From Scolanthus callimorphus (Eukaryota; Cnidaria; Anthozoa; Actiniaria; Edwardsiidae): a DNA stretch of 64,000 nucleotides. Shown in pieces: positions 11,513-22,692 of this stretch. Positions within the stretch are counted from its first letter, which is position 1, and each line of letters begins with the position of its first letter. Under the pieces are notes generated by a model. That model searched no databases. It was not told where the DNA came from and saw only the letters and a program-made list of their open reading frames with translations. The stretch spans positions 32,781,492 through 32,845,491 of the forward strand of contig CM066914.1 in assembly GCA_033964015.1 (NCBI GenBank). The letters are read 5' to 3'. A program made the position numbers and the translations under genes.

Positions 11513-13555
11513 TCATAATAAGGCTATTCTGTGCGGTCGGAATGAAAAGTGGTGTTTGCGGGTTCCTTGGACAGTTTTGCAAGCTTCGTACCTTGTTGTT
11601 AAATCAAATTTGCAAGCTTTGTACCTTGTTGTTAAGTCAAATCCTGTAGCATTGTGTGCAACGTCAACTGAAGACACAAAGAAAAACGTAATCCTTGAAT
11701 GTTTGCAGATGCCCATTGATACATTGCAGCTGGGGTAGGAATGTGACCCTCTACAGAAGCTTGGAGGCTTGCCCGCGCAGTGAGCCTCTTAACGGTACCG
11801 CCTATCCCGTCGCAAGGGCTTTTGCCATGACTTGTGGCAAAAAAGTGCCACTCCCCATGTAAATCTCGATCTTTTTTGTGCATGCATAAGTTTGAGAAGT
11901 TTTTGCAATTCTTGTATTGTCCAGCAGCCCCGTCACTGAAGTAAATTAGCTTCTTAATCAGAGGCACATAATCTTTGAGGAACGGCATGATTGCCGAAAT
12001 GAACGCATGCACAGTTGGAGTGTCATGCTTTAGACAATCGGAGATTACGCACATATTTAGTATTTGCAGCTCACCACTGGATGATTTGTAATATACAACG
12101 AATGGGTGCAGAGTTGCCTGTGCATTGGTCCAATGGTAACCTTGAACAGCATCTTGGACAACAAAACTATAAATTCTCGGCAAAGTCAAGTAGTACAATG
12201 GCTTCCTCAGAAATATAGCTTGACTGCTGCTTAGCAATAAAGTGGTGTTCCCGTAAGTTACCGAACAAGTCAGTGGCCGACTCAATAAATTCTTCAATTG
12301 TAACTGTAAGAGTTAAAATGTTGCACCTCTTGTTGACACTACCCCATTGTTTATAAGATATATCTTCATCTAAACTATGCCCATTGGAAGTAAACACATC
12401 CACCAAATATTCGCGCATCGCAGCGGGCAGCAGTCACACGCATGAAGCATGCAGTCTCGTTCTTCTAAGGAACACACCGATAAGCCTAGTAGTCCCTTAT
12501 AGTCAAGGTCGCTATAATTAGCAAGTGTTGCCATCATAAGCTTGAGATTTTGGTGTTCTTGGCAAACGCAAACTGAATGAGCGCCTGGCGCAGTAACAGA
12601 AATACACCACTTTGGGCGCAACTGGCAAAATTTGCTAAATCCTATATTATCATCTGGATACTTAGCCTTATATTCATTGAATATTTCGTTTTTGCATGGT
12701 GATCTTTGTCCCGTTTTCATCCTTGAACGAGATACATTCCTTTTTTCCAGGGCACATTCTTGAGTACTCGTCGGATTCATAAAATTGTGAAACACGATCA
12801 GCAATATTTTGTTCAATTCTTTTACCCTTCTTTTGTTCGGGTTCTGCCAGTATTCCCCTGTTCTGTTTTAGTTTCCTGGCTTGCTTCACTATGTAGCTAC
12901 AATCGCGGACAAAATGTGTTGTCGCCTATGTCGAAAACTGCTCATTTTAGCGGCATTGACAACTTAAAAAATTATTTCTCCTAAAAAATTGTTCATCACA
13001 TCCCCCCTTCCCCCACAGAATGTTGTTGATGAATAGACTTTGAAATGCCAACATGATCATCCCCTAGGCACAACATTGAACGGGGGAGAGGGGGAGGGAA
13101 AAGGTGCCTGTGTATATGCTCTGAATTATGTATGGTTTGTCAATTAGGCGACAACAATTTTGTCCCGGATTGTAGATATGTGAAATTCCTCACCAATTTT
13201 TTCGATTGTCCAACTTTCTGGTGCAAGTGTTAGCAATTTTATTTTTTCTAGAACTTTCCGCGACTTTCTTTTTTAACTGTGCAACGAGTATTTCAAGATC
13301 ATCACATCCACTACAACCATCCAAACTAGCAGAGGCTACATGCAACACTTTAGCGCATTTTTCCTTAACAACGTTATTCACTTCATCTAGCTTTCTTTTA
13401 CCGTAAGCGATTTTCTCATCTTCGCGAGTGTAGTCTTTTCTTAAAGGGGAACAGCCAAGCAATTCAAAAGACTTGTCGAGGTTGTCTGACATTTCTTCTA
13501 AGAGCACAAAATCTTCGTCACTATCCGATTGTGATGCCGGTGGTGGTCCTGACAT
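11513..13555 (-). pseudogene. Sola-like transposase, fragmented
   Basis: The minus strand reads from an acidic N-terminus (MSGPPPASQSDSDEDF) and a basic/coiled region, through a segment with RPKWC and a CVCQEH cluster plus CDCCP, to a conserved region with LLDFAEN, DAVQGYHWTNAQATLHPFVV, IYFSDGAAGQYKN and GEWHFFATSHGKSPCDGIGG. The Asp in DFAEN and SDGAA are candidates for catalytic acids of an RNase H-like DDE core. The frame changes at about 13220, 12690, 12420, 12290 and 11650, and a MITE interrupts it at 12900-13172. A 33-bp tandem duplication near the C-terminus repeats FDLTTRY. I recognise the family as a widespread cnidarian transposase; the Sola label rests mainly on the 4-bp duplication. 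Confidence 0.6.
12900..13172. mobile_element. 273-bp TA-flanked MITE inside the transposase gene
   Basis: The ends are inverted: CAATCGCGGACAAAATGTGT then tgtcgccta on the left, and taggcgacaacaattttgtc then ccggattg on the right. TA flanks each side (12898-12899, 13173-13174). With the element and one TA removed, the transposase frame reads straight through from EEFHIS to SYIVKQA, so the boundaries are exact. The TA duplication and CAATC/GATTG ends suggest Tc1/mariner-type mobilisation. Confidence 0.85.
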
Positions 13556-14080
13556 GGTCTTCTTTTTGCACTTGCAACACAGTTTTTGACCAGGCTTAAA
13601 AGATGCAGCTCCGCCGCGAGTTGCTTATCGATAACAACGAGCGATTCTAGTAGCAACAAATAAAAATAAATTGCACAATTTGTTAAACTAAGAAATGTAT
13701 AACTAAGAAAACTAAGAAAACATACTTGGACTACTAAAAACTTACAAGAAACTTGCTTTCGATGCATAATATTTCTGCATTTTTTCGAAGCTTGACAAGT
13801 ATTGTTTTTCGTGGTGATAGCACACCGTGTCTTGTGTCTTGTGTCAAGTGTATACCACTTCGAATTTCCAAAAGCTCAACATCTCCCTCACCAAACGAGG
13901 ATAAACTATGAAAGCCAGTGCCTCTGCAGAGGACCTTCTTATGACATTGTTCACCTAGGGTAAGCCCTATTTTACAAGGTGTTAAACGTGAAACCATAAT
14001 TTATCGCAAGATACGTATAGAGAAACACTTTCTATCAACACCAAAACAGTCTGAATAAAAATAGGAGAGCAAATTATTAT

Positions 14081-14220
14081 CTATGTGATGAATTGCAGAA
14101 CAAAACATCATTAGCGCTGTTGTTTGAACTGGAAAAGCTTTATTGAAAAAGCGTGCCAAATCTTTATGTGATGAATTGCAGAACAAAAACTAAGCGTTGT
14201 TGTTTGGACATGAAAAGCGC
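14081..14220. repeat. Imperfect tandem duplication of ~75 bp
   Basis: The phrase tatgtgatgaattgcagaac followed by aaaa...gcg(c)tgttgtttg occurs at 14083 and 14165, both inside the Sola-like element near its right end. Confidence 0.7.
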
Positions 14221-14459
14221 CAAATTCGGTAATTATCAAATGCGTAAATTGTCTTATTGTGAGTTTTTCTCGATAGCTTTGATCTTTTCATACATTGAGC
14301 GAATGCAGAAAGGAAAAACAACCGTTATTTTCACCCTCAATAATTAACAAGAAATATTGCACTGCCGTGTAAATTAAATAAAACACTTCATTTGCTGCAC
14401 TGGAAGTACTTTTTGCTTTAGGTTAGTTTGGAAGTGAAGGAGCCTTAGTTAGTGAATAC

Positions 14460-14613
14460 TACTTTGAAGTGTAATACTCCTGAACTGTTCAAAGTTAAGC
14501 GCTGATATTTATGCATGTTTGTATTGACCTCCAGATGAGCTTGTAAAATGGTTTTCATGAAAATCGATAGGGGTCACAGGGGGACATTTGGTCGATTTGA
14601 CATTGAATGACCC
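14460..14613 (-). repeat. Right terminal inverted repeat of Sola-like element
   Basis: Inverted partner of 10760-10914. Confidence 0.85.
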
Positions 14614-14617
14614 ATTT

Positions 14618-14730
14618 TGTTTTTACTATAGTTTTTTCTTCCAATTTGTATATATATTGTAAATTTTCCGCAATTCAGCCTTTTGGCTGCAAATGTTAAT
14701 TAATAAAACTATCTATCTATCTATGTATCT
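14618..14730 (+). mobile_element. LINE 3' end with (ATCT)n tail
   Basis: A LINE-like 3' UTR (ttcagccttttggctgc) runs into aataaaact and an ATCT microsatellite (14709-14730), the tail form used by some CR1/Jockey-group LINEs. It begins directly at the Sola-like target duplication, so the transposon probably landed in this fragment. Confidence 0.55.
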
Positions 14731-14880
14731 TATATTTTTACCAGCTACCTAAAACTGTGCAGAGTGGATGGGATAAAATTGGAAAAAACAAATGTTTTTC
14801 CCACAAAAAAGAAACAAAGAGTACCGATGGAATTTTAACAGGGTTTTCCCATTCTATTTTGACCAACAATAAACTGATGC

Positions 14881-15014
14881 AAAGCATAGTAACCCTCCTT
14901 CCCCTTGAAGCTAGCGTCTTGGCTGCAGCTTTCTTTTCTGCTTGTTCCCTACGTTCCGGGAGAGTTTCTAAAAATGTAGCTCTTCTGCTTTCGTGGTATC
15001 TGGCTACGGCTCTT
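14881..15014 (-). CDS. Coiled-coil exon candidate, unknown gene
   Basis: On the minus strand, after a possible acceptor (attaaag), one frame reads AVARYHESRRATFLETLPER followed by REQAEKKAAAKTLASRGRR. This is a highly charged helix that looks coding rather than random. It could be a downstream exon of the gene starting at 16030, but the splice phase does not match the donor at 15770, so an exon between them would be needed. Function unknown. Confidence 0.25.
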
Positions 15015-15769
15015 TAATATTAAAAATAAATGATTAATTACCCAATTTCCATTTGCTTTCACCAAGTCCATGTAAACACATTAGATCTCCCTCAGCAGAT
15101 GACGGATATCGCAAGTTCATATTATGTCATGTACAGAAGACAGCTATTTGCTATTCAATGACCAACACATGTATATGAGCAGTGCATTATATTGATGCTG
15201 AATAACCAAAACATAAATACATGCAGCTATAATATTTTATTTCTATGTGTGAGAAACAGGCATAATATATGTCCAACATTCATAGATCCTGACTGTTTCG
15301 CTTATTCATGTTACAAACACTCTATGGACCAATTTCTCATTACCTTTATGTATCAGTTAAGAGCAACGTCCTTCTGATCGTCCCATTCGGGAATTGCTTG
15401 AGCTGGAAGAGTTTGTGTTGCAGGAACTTCGTTACAACAGTGTTATGATTATTCTTGATACTAGAGTAGAAGACAATCATTTTGGAGTCCACCCTAGGGT
15501 CATTCAAGATAATGCAACACTGGGTGGTTGTATTGAATTCTGACGGACTAGAACTTGATCTAACGAGAAAATCAGTTTTTGACATAATACATGTACCTAT
15601 CTTTAAAACAGACGAAATGACAACAATTTTGCCAAAGGATCCCTTGAACCTTTTCCCATACCTTAAATAGTGAATTATACAATCAATAGCGAGGAATGTA
15701 CTTTGAGCTACTTTGAGTTTTGATGGCACATTTTCAAAAAGAACTATGCTTGAATGATTAGGATTTTAC

Positions 15770-16030
15770 CTTCAGCTCCTTCGGAAGTGAGCCACTAAAC
15801 CTTTCTTCTTTGCCGATTTCATTTCTTGTGGTTATTAGATGGACAACCATGCTGTCGATCTTGGCCGCTTGACGCATTAATAAGTTTGTCACATCTGAAA
15901 ACTTCTCGAAAATTTGCCTTGATTCGGCGTTCGAGATTATTACTCGACCGGCCGATAGCGGTCCATTAGTTGACATAACGGCCCCGCCTCTTGAGGTTTT
16001 CGACTCTCTCGTACTCGAATACATTATCAC
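15770..16030 (-). CDS. First exon candidate of an unknown gene
   Basis: Begins at ATG 16030 (MIMYSSTRESKTSRGG), is open for 87 codons and ends at a good donor (ctgaag/gtaaaatcc). The product includes ISNAESRQIFEKFSDVTNLL and AAKIDSMVVHLITTRNE, likely amphipathic helices of a coiled coil. No family recognised. It is divergent from an exon-like start at 16335, and the 300 bp between could hold a shared promoter with an E-box-like cacgtg near 16191. Confidence 0.4.
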
Positions 16031-16334
16031 TGTAGAAGCTTACAGAAACGACAAAGCACGCAAATTTGCACTGATATGCGACCTTTGAAAAACTTGGCGG
16101 TTGATTGATAGAATTCGATCGAACCAATCAGAATCGGTCACACAAGACATTCGAAATCATCGATAGCTAATCAGTGAGAGCACTTTGTGTCACGTGAGTA
16201 AGATCTTCAAGAATCGTTTTCCAGTCTGGCCTTTCAGATAACGAAACCCACTTCGTTCGGCTGACCCTCGAACTTGTGTCAAAGACCGACTATCTGACTA
16301 CTAGCTATATGCGCATTTGTTAACCATCGTAATT

Positions 16335-16383
16335 ATGCCAGAGTTCAAGGGGTCGTGGAAGGTAGATTGTCAGTGGTACGAAG
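16335..16383 (+). CDS. Short first exon candidate
   Basis: ATG at 16335 opens 16 codons (MPEFKGSWKVDCQWYE) and stops at a near-consensus donor gaag/gtaagt (16384). Later exons were not identified. Its divergent layout with the minus-strand exon at 15770-16030 supports a promoter between them. Confidence 0.35.
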
Positions 16384-16659
16384 GTAAGTAGAAGTGAACT
16401 CTCGTAAGAACCAGAACGTATGAAAACATTATTATATATCCTATTTTTAGTTTAATAAATTTAATGTTTTTTTATGAGATTACTTTTTGGTACTCAAACG
16501 TTAGAACGCCGCAGCCTCTTGCAAACGATAGAGCAATATCAACGACAACCGGTATTAGGGCGTGTCACAAGAACCTCCTGACACGCCGCGCTCCACAGGG
16601 AAAACTTTTTTTTATCAATCTGCATTTAAATTTTAAATGTGTTTCTTCCATATTCATTT

Positions 16660-16965
16660 TTAAAATAAAATGAGCTGCATAAAAAGTACTGCGACCACTG
16701 TAGGACCCTTTGGGGAAAGAGCAAGTATTATGAGCATCTGCGCGAGTGTTGTCCCACCGAAGTGCATGCAAGACAAGGTTAGTTTACGCCCCTGTATAGT
16801 AGGTAGTCCGTGGGCCAGACAGACCTTCTCCCTGGGTATTTTGGAAGACATATACCGATTGAAAGCCCGGCCCATGGGTAGTTCGAAAATGGGTGTATGT
16901 ACGTGATCGGTTGCTGGGAATGGGCCGTCGAATGCTAAATAGTCTCGTTGATTGCCTGTCGCCAT
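16660..16965 (-). CDS. Open frame with strong start context, unknown
   Basis: A 101-codon frame starts MATGNQRDYLAFDGPF within an aaaATGGCGAC context favourable for initiation. A potential donor (ttcg/gtggga) lies near 16747. No domain recognised. It could be a first exon or the start of a non-conserved transcript. Confidence 0.2.
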   Translation of the reverse strand: MATGNQRDYLAFDGPFPATDHVHTPIFELPMGRAFNRYMSSKIPREKVCLAHGLPTIQGRKLTLSCMHFGGTTLAQMLIILALSPKGPTVVAVLFMQLILF

Positions 16966-17477
16966 TTTTGCCGTGCTTTACTGCATTGTGGGCCTTTCAA
17001 GTTAGGCCTGAGACCATCTAAAATGTTCAAAACGGCTTAACCGAGGAATTTTACAATAAATCAGAAATAAATCAATATAATGCACTGCTCATCAGCGTGA
17101 TCTGGTCTCACCATCAACATCTATCTTCGCTGTTTAGAAGGTCTCCTGGGGCGAAACAATACAATGGGGTAATGGAGCGTCGCGGTCGCGGCACGAAACC
17201 TGACCTGCTGTAGATACGGAATGAAATCGCGTAGTCGCGGCGCGGCACAACTTTGTCGCGGCACATTTCACAAAATCTGCTCTAGTTCCAAAACGCATGG
17301 AAGCTGATATGTCAACATAGCCTATTTCTGACGGGGGTGTGTGAAGGTCAAACTGTTGGCCCAGCAGCCTGGAAAAGGCTGCACCACGGAACTGCAAAAC
17401 CGCCCCATTTTCTTGCATACTTGGGGAACTCTGTTATAGGATACATTTTATTCGAAAAGGATTCACCTAGGCTCACC

Positions 17478-18120
17478 TAAGTTCTAATTCAAGCGATTTC
17501 TTAAGCGAGGGACAAAGCCGCCATCGTCACCATGCTGAAATCTCCCACAGAAACTAAAAAAGAACTGATTTCGCACAGCCGAAACCAGACCCAAATGGTT
17601 CTGTTACAGAATAGGTACAGGAATGTATAGGGGTTATTTTCATTCGAAGGCTTTGAGCTGAGAAAAAATTTCATTCAAGTTTGAACAAACGTACACCAAT
17701 GCCTTGCTTTCCAGAGCGCGCGCTAAGTCAAAATGACACATTTACGCAAAGCAAAGCCATGAGTTATATTCTCTAAATAAAAATCCTGACGCTGTATCGC
17801 AAAACTAAGTTCACAAACCTGGCGAGAAGGGTAAAATCTCTTTAGCTAAGTTCTTATTCAAGCGATTTCTTAAGTGAGGGGCAAAGTCGCCATGTCTAAG
17901 AAAGTTAAAGTCTCACACAGGAACTAAAACAATATTCAGTTCGCACAGCCGAAAGCACCATAGACATTCAGACCTTAATGATTCTGTTACAGAATATTTA
18001 CAGTTATGTGTTATTTTGATTCGAAAGCTTTTAGCTGAGAAAATTTTTTATTCAAGTCTGTGCAAACGTACACCACTGGCACTGCCTTGGTTCGAAGAGA
18101 GCGCTCTAAAACATGAATAA
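17478..18120. repeat. Diverged direct repeat, two copies of ~265 bp
   Basis: Copy 1 (about 17478-17745) and copy 2 (about 17852-18120) share ctaagttct(a/t)attcaagcga, gcacagccgaaa, gattctgttacagaat, tttgagctgagaaaa and aaacgtacacca, with about 20-25 percent differences and indels. No coding frame is conserved between them. They may be an old tandem duplication or two copies of an unnamed repeat. Confidence 0.7.
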
Positions 18121-18689
18121 TGTTCTCTAAAACAATTTTTTGAGACGCGCGTTATTTTCGCACCAAACTCATGGACGGAACAGTGCAAAAAAAGTTTTTG
18201 TTGGGACTCATTTATTTCGGAATAGTGTATTATTCTGTCTCATCCAACTAGGACAAGCTAAAGTCGGTATAAAAATATTGGGAATCCTTGGGAGAGACTG
18301 CAATGAGGATGAGAAAAGTGAAAATCGTGTGAAAACCCTACACGCCAGCAATTCATCGAGGGGCGGGGCCTGAAACATTTTTTTGACGGAAACAATAGAA
18401 CGCCAATAGAATCTTCTCCCGGGAACGAAGACTCTTGGATGAAAGACCCAGCACAACAAGCCACCAAACAGTCCTAGGGAAAACATCCGGGATTACTATT
18501 GTAAACGGTATTTGAAAATGCCGCAGAAATCTCATCACAAGTGAGATTAAACAAAATGGCGGGAAAACGTAAGGGTTGTGCATATCAAAAGTACTTAGAG
18601 TCAAGTCTTGGGCAAAAACATTCACTCCCTGTGACAATGGAGTAGGCCATATTGTAAAATGTGATAAGACTAGCCTATCTTAAGTGTGT

Positions 18690-19300
18690 CCTTTTTCACC
18701 ACAAATCTCCTGTTGTAAACGCTGCCAAACTGGCGAAGTTAGCGTGGCTTCAGTAGTGGATAAGCGCCTAGAAGGGCCGTCAGCGGGATTATCACCTGAA
18801 GAAACATAGGTTAGTTCAACTTATAGATTCCACGCGGAAACCGTTTGAAATAACATCTCTGTAGCATCCCTAAGTTCTGATGACTTCCTGCTCCCTTCGC
18901 CTTTATAAGTATCAATGACAACCTGACTGTCTACTTGAATGTCAACGTGACCTGACTGTCTACTTGAATGTCAACGCAGCAAATTACCTTAGGCAAAGCC
19001 TGGATAGCGTAACAGATTGCTAACATCTTCTTCGTTGAGATACCCAATCCAAGTTCCTGGGCACCAAAATAATCACTGACAACCCTGTCACCGGAAGGTT
19101 CATGGTACACAACCCCAGCCGAATCCCGAAGCATCAGTCGACATGGACAATCTGAAATGCTTTTCACTGCGCCACGGAAGAAAACCTGACCAAGAGTCCA
19201 AAAACCGCCAGTGCGTGATTTCCTCTCGAAGGGAGTCGGTCATCCTGACATAAACCTGATCAGGTGATGTCGCAATCGCCGCACTTATCCTGCGAATGTA
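18690..19300 (-). pseudogene. RNase H end of an older retroelement (downstream half)
   Basis: Minus-strand frames give YIRRISAAIATSP, EEITHWRFLDSWSGFLPW, then STDASGFGWG (the first catalytic Asp of an RNase H), and end in SGDNPADGPSRRL. This arrangement is typical of the RT/RNase H of DIRS-like retroelements. It is the continuation of 27286-27860, from which it is separated by the DIRS-type insertion. A 29-bp tandem duplication (18921 and 18950) and frame changes show decay. Confidence 0.65.
18921..18976. repeat. 29-bp tandem duplication
   Basis: acctgactgtctacttgaat followed by gtcaacg occurs at 18921 and again at 18950, inside the RNase H pseudogene. Confidence 0.85.
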
Positions 19301-19700
19301 GACAGAACCAAAAAATGGCAAGATTTCTACCATAAGGTCAGGTAAAGTCAGACAGGCTTGATTCTTTGCATAGAGAATCCTTATACAATAAGAAGCAAAA
19401 TATCAAATATGCCTTTTTTCTAATTGATCCGTCTTTAAGATATGAGCTGCTAAACTTTGGTTACTGCATCGTTTTATGGCAAAATTTGTGCAAATCTACC
19501 AAAAAATTTAAAATTAGACGAGAGGTTACTTACCCTTGAAGTGTAATTATAATTTTCTGAAGTTTTGCGGAGCATTATGGGCTTAATTTGCATACTTCCT
19601 TCGATACTAACAAGTCAGCGGTCACTCTCCAAAGTAATTGAAATGCAAATGAGGACGGTATATAACCCAAAGCACGCTGCATAATAATCAGTTCTTTCTG
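19301..19700 (+). repeat. DIRS inverted terminal repeat, left (3') copy
   Basis: Starts gacagaaccaaaaaatggca. Inverted partner at 26955-27285. This copy carries an extra ~95 bp (about 19475-19570) that pairs with the internal complementary region. Confidence 0.75.
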
Positions 19701-19770
19701 GAAGTGTGAGTCATTGGCGAAGGTATAGGACAAGTAAGGGCGGGCAAAGGATGCTGGCAGGGAAACTTGT

Positions 19771-19885
19771 CCCATAATGCTCCGCATATCTTCAGAGAAT
19801 TATGATTACACTTCAAGGTAAGTAACTTCTTGTCTAATTTTAAATTCTCTTCCGATATGCTCCGCATTATGGGCTTAATTTGCGA
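19771..19885. repeat. DIRS internal complementary region
   Basis: cccataatgctccgcatatc onward is the reverse complement of about 19500-19580. The end of this block (ttccgatatgctccgcatta then tgggcttaatttgc) matches the inner right terminal repeat at about 27066-27104 in inverted sense. In DIRS1 such a region templates circular junction formation. Confidence 0.6.
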
Positions 19886-21169
19886 TTTTAAAGCACCATA
19901 GCCAATGGACACAACAAAAGGTCAGTCCACAAGGTAACACAAAGTGACTTTGACATGAGATGTTTATTGATACCAAAACGAGATCTATAACATTAACACC
20001 TGAGTCAGTAGTACCTGGCTCAGCAGATCTCAAGTAGAATTTGCGAAATATATCTTCATTAGACCAATTGGCCAGTTTTAGGATATGTTCTATGGGCACA
20101 CCCTTGTTGTAAGCTGCCGACGTAGCAGCTAATAATAATACAAAGTATCTATGCCTGCATCAGACAAGACTGTTTTAATCCATCTGGAAATTGTGGCAGT
20201 AGAAACTGCTCCATGAGGCTTATTCAAGGAAATAAACAGTCTTTCCTGAGATGAACTTCTAAGATTACATGTACGTGTGATGTATTCCATAACTGTACTC
20301 ATAGGACAGACACTAGGCTTACTTGGTACAGACGGAACATTAACCGTAACTGACGATTTGCCAGGTTTCGATGTCTTCAAACGATCTGTGATAATAAATT
20401 GAATTGGCTTTTCACACTGAGTCATATTACTTATGTCAAGGGACCAAAGGGTTTGGGCCCTTCCAGCTGAGCACAAGGCACATAATGAAACTGTCTTTAA
20501 TATAAGTTGCTTCAAGCTAAGACTATTTAAAGGAAATAAAGTTCGAAGGTCCTGTGTCAAAACAGATACGTCCCAAGCTGACGAATAACGTGGTAGTTGA
20601 GGTTTTGAGTTATATACCCCCTTTAAAAGTCTACAAACTAATGGATCAGAACCAACTGCTATGCCATCGCGTGGGCAAAGAGTCGATGATAAGGCTGATC
20701 TGTAAGTATTCAAAGTAATATAGCTTTAGCCTTCTCCAAAGCAATCTGCTAGGAAGTTTAAAACTTGTAAAACAGGTGCTTGAATGGGACCGAGGTTCCT
20801 TTCACTACACCAGCTTGTCCACTTTTTCCAGACTGCTCTGTACTGTTTTTCTGTACCGGAAGTCCAGCTTGCACAGATTAGATTGGTAGCTTGTGTAGAA
20901 ATTCCTCTGTCCGAGAGGGATCTCCGGACACAGTCCAGGAGGCCAGCCTCATTTTGAATCTCAGGGGATGGAGTTCTTGATTGTATGGGCAAAAAAGCAG
21001 ATCCTCCCACTGTGGTAACAGAATTGGTAGTTGCACTAGAGACTAAAGAAGTAGTGGATACCAGGCCTGTGTGGGCCAAACAGGAGCTATTAGTATAGTC
21101 AGAGCTTTGTCCCTTCGCATCTTGGTTAGAATCCGAGGGATTAGGCTGAAAGGTGGGAAGATATAACAA
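19875..21169 (-). pseudogene. DIRS tyrosine recombinase, inactive
   Basis: Tyrosine recombinase integrates the circular DNA copy of the element. The N-terminal SAM-like part reads SWTSGTEKQYRAVWKKWTSW, the first catalytic Arg lies in SAGRAQTLWSLDI, and the C-terminal part holds NKGVPIEHILKLANWS and IFRKFYLR with the nucleophile Tyr. Lesions: an in-frame TAA after DCFGEG near 20725, and loss of the His-x-x-Arg box near 20140. There a tattattatta run replaces the expected motif and shifts the frame. The enzyme cannot be functional. Confidence 0.75.
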
Positions 21170-21815
21170 CCCATATTAGACCAAGACGGGGAAAAAGCAT
21201 CAACTGCATATGCTCCTGGGTCTGGGTGCCAAGAAACATATTTCTCAAACTTGAAATTCAATCTTGATGCAAATAAGTCTATTTCTGGTTTCCAGATATT
21301 AGACTGGATCAGTTCTCTGAAAATGACTGGATGTAGAGACCATTCAAGGTCCTCAGAAAAACGTCTTGATGCTGTATCAGCATCAACATTGGTGACCCCA
21401 GGAACATATTGGGCTGACAACCAAATTTCTCTTGACATACACCACTGCCATTTTATACCCCCATGTTGTTCATATATGAGACTGCAGTGGTATTGTCCAA
21501 TTGGAGTCTGACATGAATGTTGCTCTGAATAACAAAGGACTGAAGAGCAAGGAAAGCAGCCAGCAATTCTAGGAAATTGATATGGTTTTCTGCCTCCAAT
21601 AAAGACCAACGGCCCCCTGTGCTCTGTTCATTACAGAAGGCACCCCAGCCAATTAGACATCTGAGTTAATGAAAACATCTGCCTCTGGTTAAAGAAAATC
21701 TTTCCCATTAAAATAAGCAATATTTTCTATCACCCAAAGCAAGTCAGATCGGGATGCATCTATGCATGAATATTCATCATAATCTCTCCCAGAAAGGAGA
21801 GCTTGAGACTTCAAA
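21043..21815 (-). pseudogene. DIRS RNase H domain
   Basis: Frames read SCIDASRSDLLWVIENIAYF, then PEADVFINSD(V), GWGAFCNE, LEAENHINFLELLAAFLALQ, LQLDNTTAVSYMNNMG, and in the next frame SAQYVPGVTNVDADTASRR and KPEIDLFASRLN. This is the DIRS RNase H and linker that precedes the recombinase. One stop and one frame change interrupt it. Homology stops near 21815, where unrelated DNA begins. Confidence 0.7.
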
Positions 21816-22692
21816 TCTCAATTGAGCGATAGTGCAGCTGTAAATACCTTACTGCCGGCATTGCTGACAAATCAGTCCAGCAACATGGGCAATTTCACGG
21901 ATGGTTGGATTATTATTATAAAGCAAATTCTTGCAAGACTGAATAATTATGCTTATTTTGGAGTCAGGAAGAAAGAGTTTCATTGCCATAGAGTCAATCT
22001 CAAACCCTATAGTGGCTTATCTGCATAAATAGTGGCTTATCTGCATAAATAATGAAAACTGAAAAGGATTCTGGTCATAGCCAAATGACGCACTAGCGCA
22101 AAGTGTGCTATTGATGTGGAAAAAGGACTGCGAATACTGATGAGAAACTGGTAGAGCATGAATTGAGATAGACAAACTTGAGGGAAATTTCCAGAATCAT
22201 TGGTATTCACAACTTTTTTGGCTTAAAATTGAGGCTCCTAGTGTATATGCGCCATCAATGCCTTTTCAGCGGTAGAGTTGATCATTCAAAACTGGACAAT
22301 TACATTTCTTCATTATTATTTTTTTATTGTTGTTATGAGAAAAGATGTTAATTTTTGTAAGGACATTGAATCTGGAATCTGACCTTTATAATACCAGGTC
22401 CTGATTAATCGGGGTCCTCTTATTATATTTATTGTTCTCATAGGGCTTCTAATAAGAATGATAGGCTGGAAGTAACTGCAAATCATCTACATTTATCTTT
22501 TTTATTGAACAGACTTGGTCAACCTACATGTTGTATTTGGATTTTTTCAGGATAATGCATGTTCTGGTAATAAGCTTTTTCTGTAGACTGGGTAGCATTT
22601 GCATACTTTTTTACTCCATTCTTAGTTTTCTTTTATGATCTTAGACAATTGAAATTGAAATTGTTTGTTTGATTTGAAATACATTGTTACAG
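21816..22692. other. Non-DIRS DNA, no gene seen
   Basis: AT-rich intron-like DNA before the integrase-like exons. It holds a 20-bp tandem duplication, agtggcttatctgcataaat, at about 22010-22049. Confidence 0.5.

Larger units (their letters stand above)
10760..14613 (-). mobile_element. Sola-like DNA transposon, 3.85 kb, 4-bp TSD
   Basis: Terminal inverted repeats start GGGTCATTCCACGTCAAATC on the left and end with the complement on the right (with tgacattgaatgaccc). They are about 154 bp long (10760-10914 and 14460-14613). A second inverted pair lies inside (about 11396-11454 and 14393-14460). ATTT flanks both ends (10756-10759, 14614-14617), giving a 4-bp target duplication. The element encodes a degraded transposase on the minus strand. 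Four-bp duplications with long inverted repeats fit Sola (Sola1/2) elements, but Chapaev and other 4-bp families remain possible. Confidence 0.75.

Noticed and set aside
15346..15729. 127-codon minus-strand frame
   Set aside because: Looks mildly protein-like, but no motif and no matching splice sites were found.
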